Source: DATIVK01 sp035465955 (lineage in GTDB: Bacteria > Myxococcota > Myxococcia > Myxococcales > Anaeromyxobacteraceae). Taken from it: DNA of 33,696 nt. Positions 17,287 to 26,047 of the stretch are shown here, piece after piece. Position numbers and translations under genes: made by a program. Every line of letters begins with the position of its first letter. Positions within the stretch are counted from its first letter, which is position 1. A model generated the notes under the pieces. That model saw only the letters and a list, made by a program, of their open reading frames with translations. It ran no database searches and was not told the origin of the DNA. The DNA lies in the NCBI GenBank assembly GCA_035465955.1, contig DATIVK010000211.1, positions 1 to 33,696 of the forward strand, given 5' to 3'.

Positions 17287-18347
17287 GCGGAGCCCGGTGG
17301 CTGGCGGTGCGCGAGCTGCGCGCGCGCCCCTCGCGCGCCGCGTTGGCCGCGGCCGTCGTCGCGTCGGCGACGGCGCTCGGCGCGGGGATGGAGCTGCTCG
17401 CCCGCTCGCGCGAGGTGGCCGCCGGCGCCCGCGTCGACGGCATGGGCGCGGCGATCCGGATCGTCCCGCCGGGCGTCGGGGGGAGCGCGCTGGCGCGCCT
17501 CGATTTCGGCGACGCCCTGCTCCCGTCCGACGCGGCTAGGCGCGTGGCCGAGACGCTCGGCCATGACCTGCGAGCGCTCCACGCGCGCCGGGTGGTGATG
17601 CAGCGCCTCGGCGACCGGCGGGTCCCGTTCGTCGGCGAGGCGACGGTGCGTGGCGGGACGGTCGAGCTGGGCCCGGCCCTCGCGAGCCGACTCCAGGACG
17701 CGGGCCCCCTCCAGGTCGGAGGGCGGGTGCTCGAGGTGGGGCGCACGCGGGAGCCGGCCGGGAACGCGGAGGACGCCGCCGCGCACGTCTCGCTGGAGAC
17801 GGCCCAGGCGCTCGCCGGCACGACCGGCGTGAACGAGCTGCAGGTCTTCCTCCGGGCTGGCGTCCGGCCCGCGGAGGCGCGGGCCCGCCTCGAGACCGCT
17901 CGCCTCGGCGCGCGGGTGCTCGCCGCGAACCGCGGCGAGGTGGCTGACGAGGGGATCCAGGGAGCGCTCGCGCGGGCCCGGAGGCTCGCGCAGGGCGTCC
18001 TCGCGGTCATCGTGGTCCTCGGGCTCGCCGTCGCGGCCCACCTCGACGCCGCCGAGCGCCGCGTCGAGGCGGCCACCCTCGTCGCCCTCGGAGCCGTCCC
18101 TGGGACCGTGCTCTGGACGCTCGTCGGACGCTCGCTCGCCATCGGCGCGGCCGGGGGGCTCCTCGGCACCGCCGCGGGTGCGGCGCTCGCGATCGGCTCC
18201 GAGCCGGCGCTCCTCCAGACGCTTCGCGCCTCGTGGCCGGCGCTCGCGCTCGCCCCGCTCGTCACCGCCCTGCTCGGAGCCGCCGCCGCAGGGCCCGTCG
18301 CCATCGCGATGGCCCGCCGTGACCCCGTCGCGGCGCTCCAGGAGTGA
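17283..18347 (+). CDS. Second FtsX-like ABC permease
   Basis: A 354-residue FtsX/MacB-family permease with the same layout as the first: an N-terminal span, a periplasmic domain (about residues 40-230) and three C-terminal spans, with an AERRVEAATLVALGAVPGT coupling loop. It has no CWC motif, so the two permeases are diverged rather than duplicate copies. The GTG start overlaps the ATPase stop. It ends the unit that begins with the transsulfuration enzyme, and a strong hairpin follows within a few bases. A LolCDE-like lipoprotein transport role is possible, but the CODH context makes a special substrate more likely; this is inference. Confidence 0.85.
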   Translation: MSGARWLAVRELRARPSRAALAAAVVASATALGAGMELLARSREVAAGARVDGMGAAIRIVPPGVGGSALARLDFGDALLPSDAARRVAETLGHDLRALHARRVVMQRLGDRRVPFVGEATVRGGTVELGPALASRLQDAGPLQVGGRVLEVGRTREPAGNAEDAAAHVSLETAQALAGTTGVNELQVFLRAGVRPAEARARLETARLGARVLAANRGEVADEGIQGALARARRLAQGVLAVIVVLGLAVAAHLDAAERRVEAATLVALGAVPGTVLWTLVGRSLAIGAAGGLLGTAAGAALAIGSEPALLQTLRASWPALALAPLVTALLGAAAAGPVAIAMARRDPVAALQE

Positions 18348-18351
18348 GTCA

Positions 18352-18384
18352 CTCCAGTGGGGAGGGGCGCTCCCTCCCTTGGAG
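18352..18384 (+). terminator. Hairpin closing the cooS unit
   Basis: Inner stem GGGAGGG / CCCTCCC around a 5-base loop, extended by an outer CTCCA / TGGAG pair across a small internal bulge. It begins four bases after the last permease stop. There is no T-run. Confidence 0.55.
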
Positions 18385-18436
18385 AGACGCCGGACACGGC
18401 ATGTTCGATGCAACCTGACGCGAGAGGAGGTCCGCC

Positions 18437-19456
18437 ATGACGGTTCCTCGCGTCGCGCTGATCCTCGGTGGGGGGGCGGCCAGGGGGCTCGCCCACATCG
18501 GCGTCCTGGAGGTGCTGGAGCGCGAGGAGATCCGACCCGCGTTCCTCGGTGGGTCCAGCATGGGCGGGCTCATCGCCGCCCTCCGGGCGTCGGGGCTCGA
18601 TGCGACGGAGATCCTCGACGTCGCCCGCGGCTTCCGCTTCCCGCGCTGGTTCGTGCCCGGCGGGCTCGTCCCCTGGGACCGGATCTTCGCGCCGGCCGTG
18701 CCACACCTCGGCGACGCCACGTTCGAGACCCTGGAGATCCCGCTCGCGGTGCTCGCGGTCGACGTCGAGAGCGGGCGTCCGGTGGTGCTCCACCGCGGCG
18801 AGGTGCTCCCGGCCGTCGAGGCCAGCTGCGCCGTCCCGGCGGTGCTGCCGCCCGTGCGGATCGAGGGGCACCTCCTGATGGACGGGGGGCTCGTCAACGC
18901 GCTCCCCGTGGACCTCGCGGCGCTGGCCGAGCCGGACGTCGTCGTGGCGGTCAGCGTCCGGGCGGGAAAGGAGAGACGGCTGCCGGCGCTGGACCGGGCG
19001 CTGTCGGGCGCGGGCTGGAGCCTCGGGCGGCTGCTCCCCAATCCGTTCACCGCGCTGCTCTCGTTCGAGCTGCTGGTCCGCGCCGCCGAGATCTCGCTGG
19101 AGCGGCAGGCGACCCTCGCCGCGGCCATGGTCGGTCCGGAGGTCCTCGTGGAACCCGACGTTCGCGACGTCGGCCTCCGGGACTTCCACAGGCTCGACGA
19201 CGCCGTCGACGCCGGCCGACGGGCCGCGGAGGCGGCGCTCCCCGCGATTCGCCGGGCGATCGAGCGCGCGCAGGGGAGCCGGGACCCGCGGAGAGCGCCG
19301 GCACGCGTCGCGGAGGTCGAGCCCGCGTATGACCCCGTCTGCGCCATGGTCGTCACCGAGGCGAGCGCCGCGGCGTCGCTGGAGGTGGGCGGGCGCAGGC
19401 TGCTCTTCTGCTCGCTCGGTTGCCGCGACGCCTGGGTGCGTGACCACCGGGGCTGA
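18437..19456 (+). CDS. Patatin-like phospholipase with C-terminal YHS metal-binding domain
   Basis: A 339-residue fusion. Residues 1 to about 285 form a bacterial patatin domain: the oxyanion GGGAARG loop at 11-17, the nucleophile Ser41 in GSSMG, and the Asp149 of the dyad in MDGGLVNALP, as in RssA/YchK-type proteins. The last 40 residues match the YHS domain: DPVCAMVV with Cys302, then FCSLGC with Cys325 and Cys329, as found in copper ATPases and other metal-handling proteins. The patatin part should hydrolyse acyl esters of lipids; the YHS part may sense or bind a metal. The ATG has GAGGAGG upstream. It is separated from the cooS unit by a hairpin and precedes an ArsR-rhodanese regulator and a metal-efflux operon, which fits a metal link. 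Confidence 0.88.
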   Translation: MTVPRVALILGGGAARGLAHIGVLEVLEREEIRPAFLGGSSMGGLIAALRASGLDATEILDVARGFRFPRWFVPGGLVPWDRIFAPAVPHLGDATFETLEIPLAVLAVDVESGRPVVLHRGEVLPAVEASCAVPAVLPPVRIEGHLLMDGGLVNALPVDLAALAEPDVVVAVSVRAGKERRLPALDRALSGAGWSLGRLLPNPFTALLSFELLVRAAEISLERQATLAAAMVGPEVLVEPDVRDVGLRDFHRLDDAVDAGRRAAEAALPAIRRAIERAQGSRDPRRAPARVAEVEPAYDPVCAMVVTEASAAASLEVGGRRLLFCSLGCRDAWVRDHRG

Positions 19457-19507
19457 CGGGGCCTCCTCCCTCCGCCGGCCTCCGCCCGGGGCGCCCCGCG
19501 GCGCCGT

Positions 19508-19528
19508 GCCGCGCCGCCCCGGCGCGGC
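19508..19528 (+). terminator. Hairpin after the patatin-YHS gene
   Basis: Perfect 8-bp stem GCCGCGCC / GGCGCGGC with a GCCCC loop. It ends exactly where the -35 box of the next promoter begins, so it could separate the two genes. Confidence 0.45.
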
Positions 19529-19557
19529 TTGACCCGCGGCGGCGGCCCGAATAGTCA
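19529..19557 (+). promoter_or_regulatory. Sigma-70 promoter of the ArsR-rhodanese gene
   Basis: TTGACC (19529-19534), a 17-base spacer and TAGTCA (19552-19557). The expected start near 19564 leaves a leader of about 20 bases with AGGAG before the GTG at 19585. Fifteen bases ending in this -35 box recur before the promoter at 30124. Confidence 0.6.
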
Positions 19558-19584
19558 AGGCTTCGCGCGAACACAGGAGCCCTC

Positions 19585-20262
19585 GTGTCCCCCTCGCCCG
19601 GCCGCCGCTTCAAGACCGCCATCTACGAGCAGTTCGCCCGCGTCTCGAAGGCGCTCGGGAGCGGCCACCGCATCGAGCTGGTGGAGCTGCTGACCCAGGG
19701 GCCCCGCACGGTCGAGGCGCTCGCCCGGCTCACCGACATGTCGGTCGCGAACACGTCGGCCCACCTCCAGGTCCTCCGCGGCGCGGGGCTCCTCGATGCG
19801 ACGCGGGAGGGGCTCTTCGTCACCTACCGGCTCGCCGACCCCTCCGTCGCCGACCTCCTCCTCGGCGTCCGGAAGGTGGCGGAGGCCCGCCTCGCGGAGG
19901 TGGAGCGGATCACCCGCGACTTCCTCGCGGAGAACGCCCAGGCCGAACCCGTCGACGAGAAGGCGCTCCGGGCCCGGATCCGCAAGGGCGAGGTCACCCT
20001 CCTCGACGTGCGCCCGCCGGAGGAGTTCGCGTCCGCCCACATCCCGGGCGCCCTGTCGGTCCCCCTCCCCGAGCTGGCGAAGCAGCTCTCCACGCTCCCG
20101 AAGCGGCGCGAGGTGGTCGCCTACTGCCGCGGCCCGTACTGCGTCCTCGCCATCGAGGCCGTGAAGCAGCTCCGCGCGAAGGGGTTCAAGGCCGCCCGGC
20201 TGGAGGACGGCGTGCTCGACTGGGCCGCCCAGGGGCTGCCGGTGGAGCGCTCCGGCAAGTGA
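19585..20262 (+). CDS. ArsR-family repressor fused to a rhodanese domain
   Basis: A 225-residue two-domain protein. Residues about 10-100 form an ArsR/SmtB winged helix, with the recognition helix in MSVANTSAHLQVLRGAGLL. Residues about 125-220 are a rhodanese domain with the usual LLDVRPPEEFASAHIPGA start and an active-site loop C181-R-G-P-Y-C186; Cys181 is the catalytic persulfide-forming position. Such fusions are known; they are thought to sense or process sulfur or metalloid species, but the inducer here is unknown. No clear alpha3 CxC metal site is visible in the ArsR domain. The GTG start is supported by AGGAG about 7 bases upstream. It converges on the RND efflux operon (39 bases between the stops) and may regulate that operon or the nearby sulfur genes; this is inference. 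Confidence 0.9.
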   Translation: MSPSPGRRFKTAIYEQFARVSKALGSGHRIELVELLTQGPRTVEALARLTDMSVANTSAHLQVLRGAGLLDATREGLFVTYRLADPSVADLLLGVRKVAEARLAEVERITRDFLAENAQAEPVDEKALRARIRKGEVTLLDVRPPEEFASAHIPGALSVPLPELAKQLSTLPKRREVVAYCRGPYCVLAIEAVKQLRAKGFKAARLEDGVLDWAAQGLPVERSGK

Positions 20263-20301
20263 GCGCACCCCCCCGCTGGCCCCCCTGGCCTGGAGCCACC
20301 G

Positions 20302-23300
20302 TCAGGGCGCCCGCCGCGCCGCCGCTCGCGCGACGTAGAGCGCCGGCAGGACGAGGAGCGTCAGCGCCGTCGAGGTGACGATCCCGCCCATGACGACGAC
20401 GGCGAGCGGCCGCTGGATGTCGGCGCCCGACCCCTGCGCGTAGAGCATCGGCAGGTGACCGATGAAGCTCGTGAGCGCCGTCATGAGGAGCGGGCGGAAG
20501 CGGAGGTCGCAGCCCTCGCGCACCGCCTCGGCGACCGTCCGGCCCCGATCCCGGAGCTGACGCAGGAAGGCGACGAGCACGACGCCGTTCTGGACGGCGA
20601 TCCCGAGCAGCACGATGAAGGCGACCGCCGCGGAGACGGAGACCGGCATCCGGAAGACGACCACCGCCCCCACCCCGCCGACGAGCGCGAACGGGAGGTT
20701 GAGGAGCACGAGCAGCGCGTCCCCGACGGAGCCGAGCGCCAGGTAGAGCAGGAGCAGGATCAGCCCGAGCGCGACGGGGACGACGACCGCGAGGGTGCGC
20801 ATCGCCCGCTGCTGGTTCTCGAACTGGCCGCCGAGCTCGAGGAAGGTCCCCGGCGGAAGCTCGCGCTCGAAGGGGCGCAGCCGGCCCTGGACCTCGGCGA
20901 CGAAGCCGCCCAGGTCCCGGCCGCGGACGTTGGCCTCGACGACCACGCGGCGGATCCCGTTCTCGCGGGAGATCTGCGCGGGGGCCTCGACGAGGTCGAT
21001 GCGCGCCAGCTGGGCGAGCGGGACCCGCTCTCCGCCCGGGGCGGAGACGAGGAGCCGGCGGACCCCCTCGAGGTCCGCCCGGCTCGCCTGCGGGAAGCGG
21101 ATCACCACGGCGACGCGCCGCTGCTCCTCGATCAGCGTCGTGGCCTTCCGGCCCGCGATCGCCGACTCGATCGTGTCGTTGATGTCGCCGACGGAGATGC
21201 CGTGGCGCGCGGCGGCCTCGCGGTCGATGACGACGTCGTACTGGCTCATGCCGGAGACCTGCTCCACCTTCACGTCGGTGGCGCCCTCGACGCCGGCCAG
21301 GGCGGCGGCGATCCGATCGGCGAAGCGCTTGAGGAGCGCGAGGTCCGAGCCGAAGACCTTCACCGCCAGGTCGCTCTTCACCCCCGAGATCAGCTCGTTC
21401 ACGCGCAGCGCGATCGGCTGCGAGAAGGAGAAGCGCAGGCCGGGGATCCCCGCCAGCTCCTCCTGCATCGCGACGGACACCTCGGCCCGGGGGCGCCCGC
21501 CGCCGAAGGCCCGGCGGGATCTCAGCATGACGAAGAGATCGGTCTGCTCGGGTCCCATCGGGTCCTCCGAGATCTCGGCGCGCCCCGTCCTGGAGACCAC
21601 CGCCTCCACCTCCGGGAAGGACTTGAGCCGCCTCTCCAGGTAGCGCGCGACCTCGACCGAGCCCTGGAGCGAAGCGTTGGGGAGGCGCACCACGTTGATG
21701 GCGATCGACCCCTCGTCGAGGGCCGGCATGAACTCCGTGCCGACGAACGGCAGCAGGGCAGTCGCCCCGAGGAGCACCGCGACGGAGATCGCGACGGTCC
21801 TCCTCGGGCGCGCGACCGCCCGCTCCAGGAGGCGCAGGTACCCTGCGTGGAGGCGCCGCACGAAGGCGAGCTCCCGCTCCGGCGCCTGCTTCAGCGCGAG
21901 GTCCGAGAGGACCGGGATGACGAGCAGCGCGATCGCCAGGGAGACGAGGAGCGCGATCAGCATCGTCGACGCGAGGGGGGCGAACATCTTCCCCTCCACG
22001 CCCTGCAGCGCGTACAGCGGCACCAGGATCACCGCGATCACGAGGACCGAGAAGGCGACCGGCTTCGCGACCTCGTGGACCGCCTCGGCCACGATCCGCC
22101 GCTTCGGCGCGTCGATCCGGCGAGCGAGGTGGCGCCGCACGTTCTCGACCACCACGATGGATGCGTCCACCACCATGCCGACCGAGAAGGCGAGGCCACC
22201 GAGCGACATGAGGTTGGAGGTGAGCCCCGCGCGCCCCATCACGATGAAGGTCACGAGGAAGGTGAGCGGCAGGCTGACGAGCACCACGAGCGCGGTGCGC
22301 AGCTCCGCCACGAGGAGGAACAGCACCAGGATGACGAAGACGCCCCCCTCCAGGAGCGCGTCGCGCACCGTCCGGATGCAGGCCTCGATGAGCGAGGTCC
22401 GGTCGTAGAACACGTCGAGGCGCGCGCCCGGAGGCAGCGTGACCTTCGCCTTCTCGATGGCCGCCTTCACGGCGGTGACGACGTCCCTGGCGTTCTCTCC
22501 CTTCAGCATGATGACCATGCCGGCGACCGCCTCGCCCCTGGCGTCGCGGGAGACCGCCCCCTGCCGCGGCGCGGCGCCGATCACCACCTCGGCGACGTCC
22601 CGGAGGTAGACCGGCGTGCCGTCCTCGGCCTTGAGGACGACCCGCTCGATGTCGGGGATGTCGCGCAGGAGCCCGACGCCGCGGAGGTAGGTCTGCTCCC
22701 AGCCCTCCACGAGCACGCCGCCCCCGGCGTTGCCGTTGGAGCGCTCGAGCGCCTCGGCCACCTGCCCGATGGTCAGCCCGTACTTCACGAGCCGCTCCGG
22801 GCGGACCTGCACCTGGTACTGCTTCACGAAGCCGCCGAAGCTGTTCACCTCGTTGACGCCCGGGACCGGCTTCAGGAGCGGCGCGACGATCCAGTCCTGG
22901 ATCGTGCGCAGCTCCATCGGGGAGAGCCCGTCCCCCTCGAGCGTGTACTGGAAGATCTCGCCGAGGCCGGTGGAGATCGGCCCCAGCTCGGGCTCCACGC
23001 CCGGCGGGAGCCCCTCCCGGACCGCCGCCAGCCGCTCGAAGACGAGCTGGCGGGTCCAGTAGGTCTCCGCCCCGTCCTCGAAGACCACGACCACCTGCGA
23101 CAGCTCGGCCTTGGAGAGCGATCGGACCGACGTGACGCGCGGGAGACCGCGGAGGCTCTGCTCGATCGGGAAGGAGACCCGCGCCTCGACGTCCACGGCC
23201 GCGAGTCCGGGCGCCCTCGCGAGGACCATCACCTGCGTGTTGGTCACGTCGGGGAAGGCGTCGATGGGGAGGCGCCGCCACGCCACGGCGCCCCCGAGGG

Positions 23301-23364
23301 CGAGCGCGGCGGCGACGATCAGCACGACGAAGCGGTTGCCGAGGATCCACTCGATGACGCGCAT
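20302..23364 (-). CDS. Heavy-metal RND efflux pump, inner-membrane subunit (CusA/CzcA family)
   Basis: A 1020-residue RND transporter with twelve expected membrane spans and two large periplasmic loops. The N-terminus (RLPIDAFPDVTNTQVMV) and the GLPRVTSVRSLSKAELSQV segment are specific to the heavy-metal (HME) branch. The TM4 motif VVDASIVVVENVRRHL contains the Asp and Glu of the proton relay. It pumps metal ions from the periplasm or cytoplasm across the outer membrane in exchange for protons. The substrate (Cu/Ag or Zn/Co/Cd/Ni) is not decided by the motifs visible to me. The start is the ATG at 23364, eight bases after the adaptor stop. Long open frames on the opposite strand are composition artefacts. 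Confidence 0.93.
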   Translation of the reverse strand: MRVIEWILGNRFVVLIVAAALALGGAVAWRRLPIDAFPDVTNTQVMVLARAPGLAAVDVEARVSFPIEQSLRGLPRVTSVRSLSKAELSQVVVVFEDGAETYWTRQLVFERLAAVREGLPPGVEPELGPISTGLGEIFQYTLEGDGLSPMELRTIQDWIVAPLLKPVPGVNEVNSFGGFVKQYQVQVRPERLVKYGLTIGQVAEALERSNGNAGGGVLVEGWEQTYLRGVGLLRDIPDIERVVLKAEDGTPVYLRDVAEVVIGAAPRQGAVSRDARGEAVAGMVIMLKGENARDVVTAVKAAIEKAKVTLPPGARLDVFYDRTSLIEACIRTVRDALLEGGVFVILVLFLLVAELRTALVVLVSLPLTFLVTFIVMGRAGLTSNLMSLGGLAFSVGMVVDASIVVVENVRRHLARRIDAPKRRIVAEAVHEVAKPVAFSVLVIAVILVPLYALQGVEGKMFAPLASTMLIALLVSLAIALLVIPVLSDLALKQAPERELAFVRRLHAGYLRLLERAVARPRRTVAISVAVLLGATALLPFVGTEFMPALDEGSIAINVVRLPNASLQGSVEVARYLERRLKSFPEVEAVVSRTGRAEISEDPMGPEQTDLFVMLRSRRAFGGGRPRAEVSVAMQEELAGIPGLRFSFSQPIALRVNELISGVKSDLAVKVFGSDLALLKRFADRIAAALAGVEGATDVKVEQVSGMSQYDVVIDREAAARHGISVGDINDTIESAIAGRKATTLIEEQRRVAVVIRFPQASRADLEGVRRLLVSAPGGERVPLAQLARIDLVEAPAQISRENGIRRVVVEANVRGRDLGGFVAEVQGRLRPFERELPPGTFLELGGQFENQQRAMRTLAVVVPVALGLILLLLYLALGSVGDALLVLLNLPFALVGGVGAVVVFRMPVSVSAAVAFIVLLGIAVQNGVVLVAFLRQLRDRGRTVAEAVREGCDLRFRPLLMTALTSFIGHLPMLYAQGSGADIQRPLAVVVMGGIVTSTALTLLVLPALYVARAAARRAP

Positions 23365-23372
23365 GGGAGCCC

Positions 23373-24692
23373 TCAGTCCGCGCAGCCCGCGCCCATCTTG
23401 GAGCGCAGGACGTCCGACTTGAGCAGGAACGCGCCGTCGGCCGCGACCGTCCTCCCGGCCTCGATCCCGCTCGTGAGCTCGATCCAGCCCGGGCCGGCGC
23501 GCCCGGTCCCGACCGGCCGGCGCATGAAGTAGTCGGCGTCGATCTGGACGAAGACGAAGCTGCGCCCCTCGTCGGCGAGGACCGCCGCGCGGGGCACCGC
23601 CAGCCCCTCCGCCTCGCCGGGGAGGAAGAGCCGGACCGCCGCGAACATCCCCGCGCGCAGCTTTCCGCCCGGGTTCTCGACGGCGATCCGGGCCTTCACG
23701 GTGCGCGTCCGCGCGTCCATCGTCGGCGCGATGAAGTCGACCGTCCCGGGGAACACCACCCCTGGGAAGGCCTTGACCGTCACCTCCGCCGCGAGCTTCC
23801 GCCCCCGCGCTCCGAGCACCCGGCCCAGCTGGTCCTCGTAGAGGTCGGCCCAGATCCAGAGGGCAGACAGATCCCCGACGGTCAGGATGGTCTGATCCGG
23901 CTTCACGTGCTCCCCGGGCACCGCGTGCATCTCCAGCACGATGCCCGCCGCGGGCGCGCGCAGGACGAGCGCCCCCTGGGCCGAGCCGCCCGCGCGGGCC
24001 GCGACCGCCTCCAGCTCGCCCGGCGAGAGCCCCAGCCTCAACAGCCGCTCCCCCGCCGCGCGGGCGCGGATCTCCGCCGCGTCCCGCTCCTGCCTCGCCT
24101 GGAGCCACTCCTTCTCCGACGCGATCTGCTCCTGCCGCAGCCCCTCGGCCCGCTCCGCCGCCTTGCGCGCGAGCTCCAGCGCCCCCCTCGCCTCCAGGTA
24201 CTGCCCCTGCGCGTCGCCGAGGGCGACGCTCTCCAGGACCAGCAGCGGGGCGCCGGCCGGCACGCGCTCGCCGAGGCTCACGCGGACGGAGCGGACGCGC
24301 GCCTCGGTGCTGGGCGCCACGTGCGTCACGTGGCGCTCGTCGAACCCGATCTCGCCGGTGAGGTCGAGGGGCGTCTCCAGCTCGCGTCGCGACGCCACGG
24401 CGGTCTTCACGAGGCCGTCGTCGCGGAGCGCCTTCGGCACCCGCACGACCCCGACCTCGTAGCGGCACTCGTCGCACTGGTAGGTCTTCTTCCCGTGCTC
24501 GCAGCTCCTCGCGAGCAGCGCCTCCACCGGCTGATCGAGGTCGGAGGGCCTCCCGCCCTCCTCGCCGTGCTCCGCCTGCGCGCCGGACGCCGGGGCGCCG
24601 CCGGACGCCGCGGAGGGGGTGCCCTTGCTGCACGCCGCGGCCGCGAGGACCAGCGCGAGGAGGGCGGACGAGATCGTGAACGAGCGGCTCAT
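23373..24692 (-). CDS. RND efflux periplasmic adaptor (CusB/CzcB family) with N-terminal Cys domain
   Basis: A 439-residue membrane-fusion protein. The signal sequence ends in LAAAAC with Cys21 as probable lipidation site. A short domain follows with Cys64, His66, Cys73 and Cys76 in a CEHG-x5-CDEC arrangement, a metal-binding motif seen in adaptors of this group. The central part has the usual barrel-sandwich and alpha-hairpin pattern (about residues 125-245), then the ALWIWADLYEDQLGRV strand region. It links the RND pump to the outer-membrane channel and may hand metal to the pump. The ATG overlaps the stop of the TolC-like gene by four bases. Confidence 0.9.
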   Translation of the reverse strand: MSRSFTISSALLALVLAAAACSKGTPSAASGGAPASGAQAEHGEEGGRPSDLDQPVEALLARSCEHGKKTYQCDECRYEVGVVRVPKALRDDGLVKTAVASRRELETPLDLTGEIGFDERHVTHVAPSTEARVRSVRVSLGERVPAGAPLLVLESVALGDAQGQYLEARGALELARKAAERAEGLRQEQIASEKEWLQARQERDAAEIRARAAGERLLRLGLSPGELEAVAARAGGSAQGALVLRAPAAGIVLEMHAVPGEHVKPDQTILTVGDLSALWIWADLYEDQLGRVLGARGRKLAAEVTVKAFPGVVFPGTVDFIAPTMDARTRTVKARIAVENPGGKLRAGMFAAVRLFLPGEAEGLAVPRAAVLADEGRSFVFVQIDADYFMRRPVGTGRAGPGWIELTSGIEAGRTVAADGAFLLKSDVLRSKMGAGCAD

Positions 24693-25933
24693 GGAAGCTC
24701 CAGTCCCGCCAGCGCGGCCAGGTCGCCGCAGGCGTTCTGCATGTCGAGTTGCACGTCGAGCGCCTCGCGGCGCGTGTCGAGGAGGGTCCGCCGGGCGTCG
24801 ATGACGTCGAGCAGGCCCACCTCCCCCAGCTCGAAGGCGCGACCCAGGGCCCCAGCCGATCTCTCCGCCCTCGGGAGGATCTCCTGCCCGAAGCGGCGGA
24901 CCACGGCCTGCCCCGCGGCGCAGGCCTGCCAGGCCTCGCCGAGGCGCGCCGTCAGCTCGCGGGCGGCGGCGTCGAGCCGGGCGCGCTCCGCGTCGACCGC
25001 GGCGTCGGCCTCGCGCACGCGCCCCCCGTTCCAGCTCCAGACCGGGAGCGCCACCGTCGCGCCGAAGGTCGTCGTGCGCCGGTCGGGCTCCTCGGCCCTC
25101 GTCCCCTCGATCGCGATCTTCGGGAACCGCTCCCACCGCTCCGCGCTCGCGCCCGCCGCGGCGGCGTCGACGCGCGCCCGGGAAGCCTGGAGGATCGGGC
25201 TCGAGGCGAGGACGCGTTCGCGGAGCGCGTCGAGCGCGGGGAGGCTCGGCGCGAGCGAGAGGTCCGCCTCCACGCGCCCGACCGGCCTCCCGACGGCGGC
25301 CGTCAGCCGCTGCCGCGCCCCTTCCGCCGCGGCCCGCGCCCGGTCGAGCGCGCCCCGCAGCCGCTCGAGCTCCATCTCGACGCGCGGCACCTCGGTCGGG
25401 CGCGCCTCCCCCCGCTCCGCCCGCTTGCGCACGAGCGCTGCCAGCTGGGCGGCCTGCCCTTCCAGCGCCGCCGTGGTCTCGACGGCCGCCTCGTCGTGCG
25501 CCAGCGCGACGAAGGCCCGCCGCAGCTCCCGGAGGGCCTCGGCCCTCGCCGCCGCCGCGTCCTGCCGGGTGGACGCCTCGGTGGCCTCGGCGGCCGCGAC
25601 GCGAGGGCCCCGCGTCGCGAGGAGGTCGAGCGGGAGGCCGATCGTGTAGCTCCACTCGCGGCCGCCGGCGCCGCCGACGCGCGATCGGGCCTCGCCCATG
25701 CTGACGGAGAGGATCGGGTCGGGGAGGGCGCGCGCAGTCGCGACCGCTCCGGCCGCCCCTCGCCGAGCGGCCTCGGCTCCGGCGACGAGCGGATGGCGAT
25801 CGACCGCCGCGGCGACCTCCGGCCACCGCAGGACGGGCACGGATTGAGGCTCTGCCGCGGCCGCCTGGGGGGCCGCGCACGGGATCATGGCGAGCAGGCA
25901 GAGCCTGCCCCAGCGGGAGCACTTCACGGTCAC
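24689..25933 (-). CDS. TolC/CzcC-like outer-membrane efflux protein
   Basis: A 414-residue outer-membrane factor. A signal sequence (to about residue 27, ending AAPQAAAAE) precedes two repeats of long amphipathic helices rich in Ala, Arg and Glu, as expected for the periplasmic tunnel. The ELGEVGLLDVIDARRTLLDTR segment near the C-terminus is typical of the OEP family. The protein completes a tripartite metal pump with the adaptor and RND subunit. The listed start is a GTG with no convincing ribosome-binding site; a second GTG two codons later or the ATG near residue 16 are alternatives. Its stop overlaps the adaptor start (ATGA). Confidence 0.87.
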   Translation of the reverse strand: MTVKCSRWGRLCLLAMIPCAAPQAAAAEPQSVPVLRWPEVAAAVDRHPLVAGAEAARRGAAGAVATARALPDPILSVSMGEARSRVGGAGGREWSYTIGLPLDLLATRGPRVAAAEATEASTRQDAAAARAEALRELRRAFVALAHDEAAVETTAALEGQAAQLAALVRKRAERGEARPTEVPRVEMELERLRGALDRARAAAEGARQRLTAAVGRPVGRVEADLSLAPSLPALDALRERVLASSPILQASRARVDAAAAGASAERWERFPKIAIEGTRAEEPDRRTTTFGATVALPVWSWNGGRVREADAAVDAERARLDAAARELTARLGEAWQACAAGQAVVRRFGQEILPRAERSAGALGRAFELGEVGLLDVIDARRTLLDTRREALDVQLDMQNACGDLAALAGLELP

Positions 25934-26047
25934 CTCGTCGCGAGCGGGCGCACGGCGTCGCCGGAGAGGCTCGAAGCCCCTCGGCGCGCGCAGGGCGCAC
26001 GGTGGATGGAGGCCGCGCCCGTGGGGGCACGGCGTCGACGGCTCGGG

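Noticed and set aside
17180..19558. 792-codon minus-strand frame opposite the second FtsX permease and patatin genes
   Set aside because: Crosses a terminator-like hairpin and two real genes; Arg/Ser/Pro-rich with no domain.
20455..23532. Open frame of over 1000 codons on the plus strand, antisense to the RND pump gene
   Set aside because: Composition is Arg/Asp/His/Glu-rich and low in hydrophobic pattern, with no motif; it mirrors the codon pattern of the real minus-strand gene, as is usual at this GC content.
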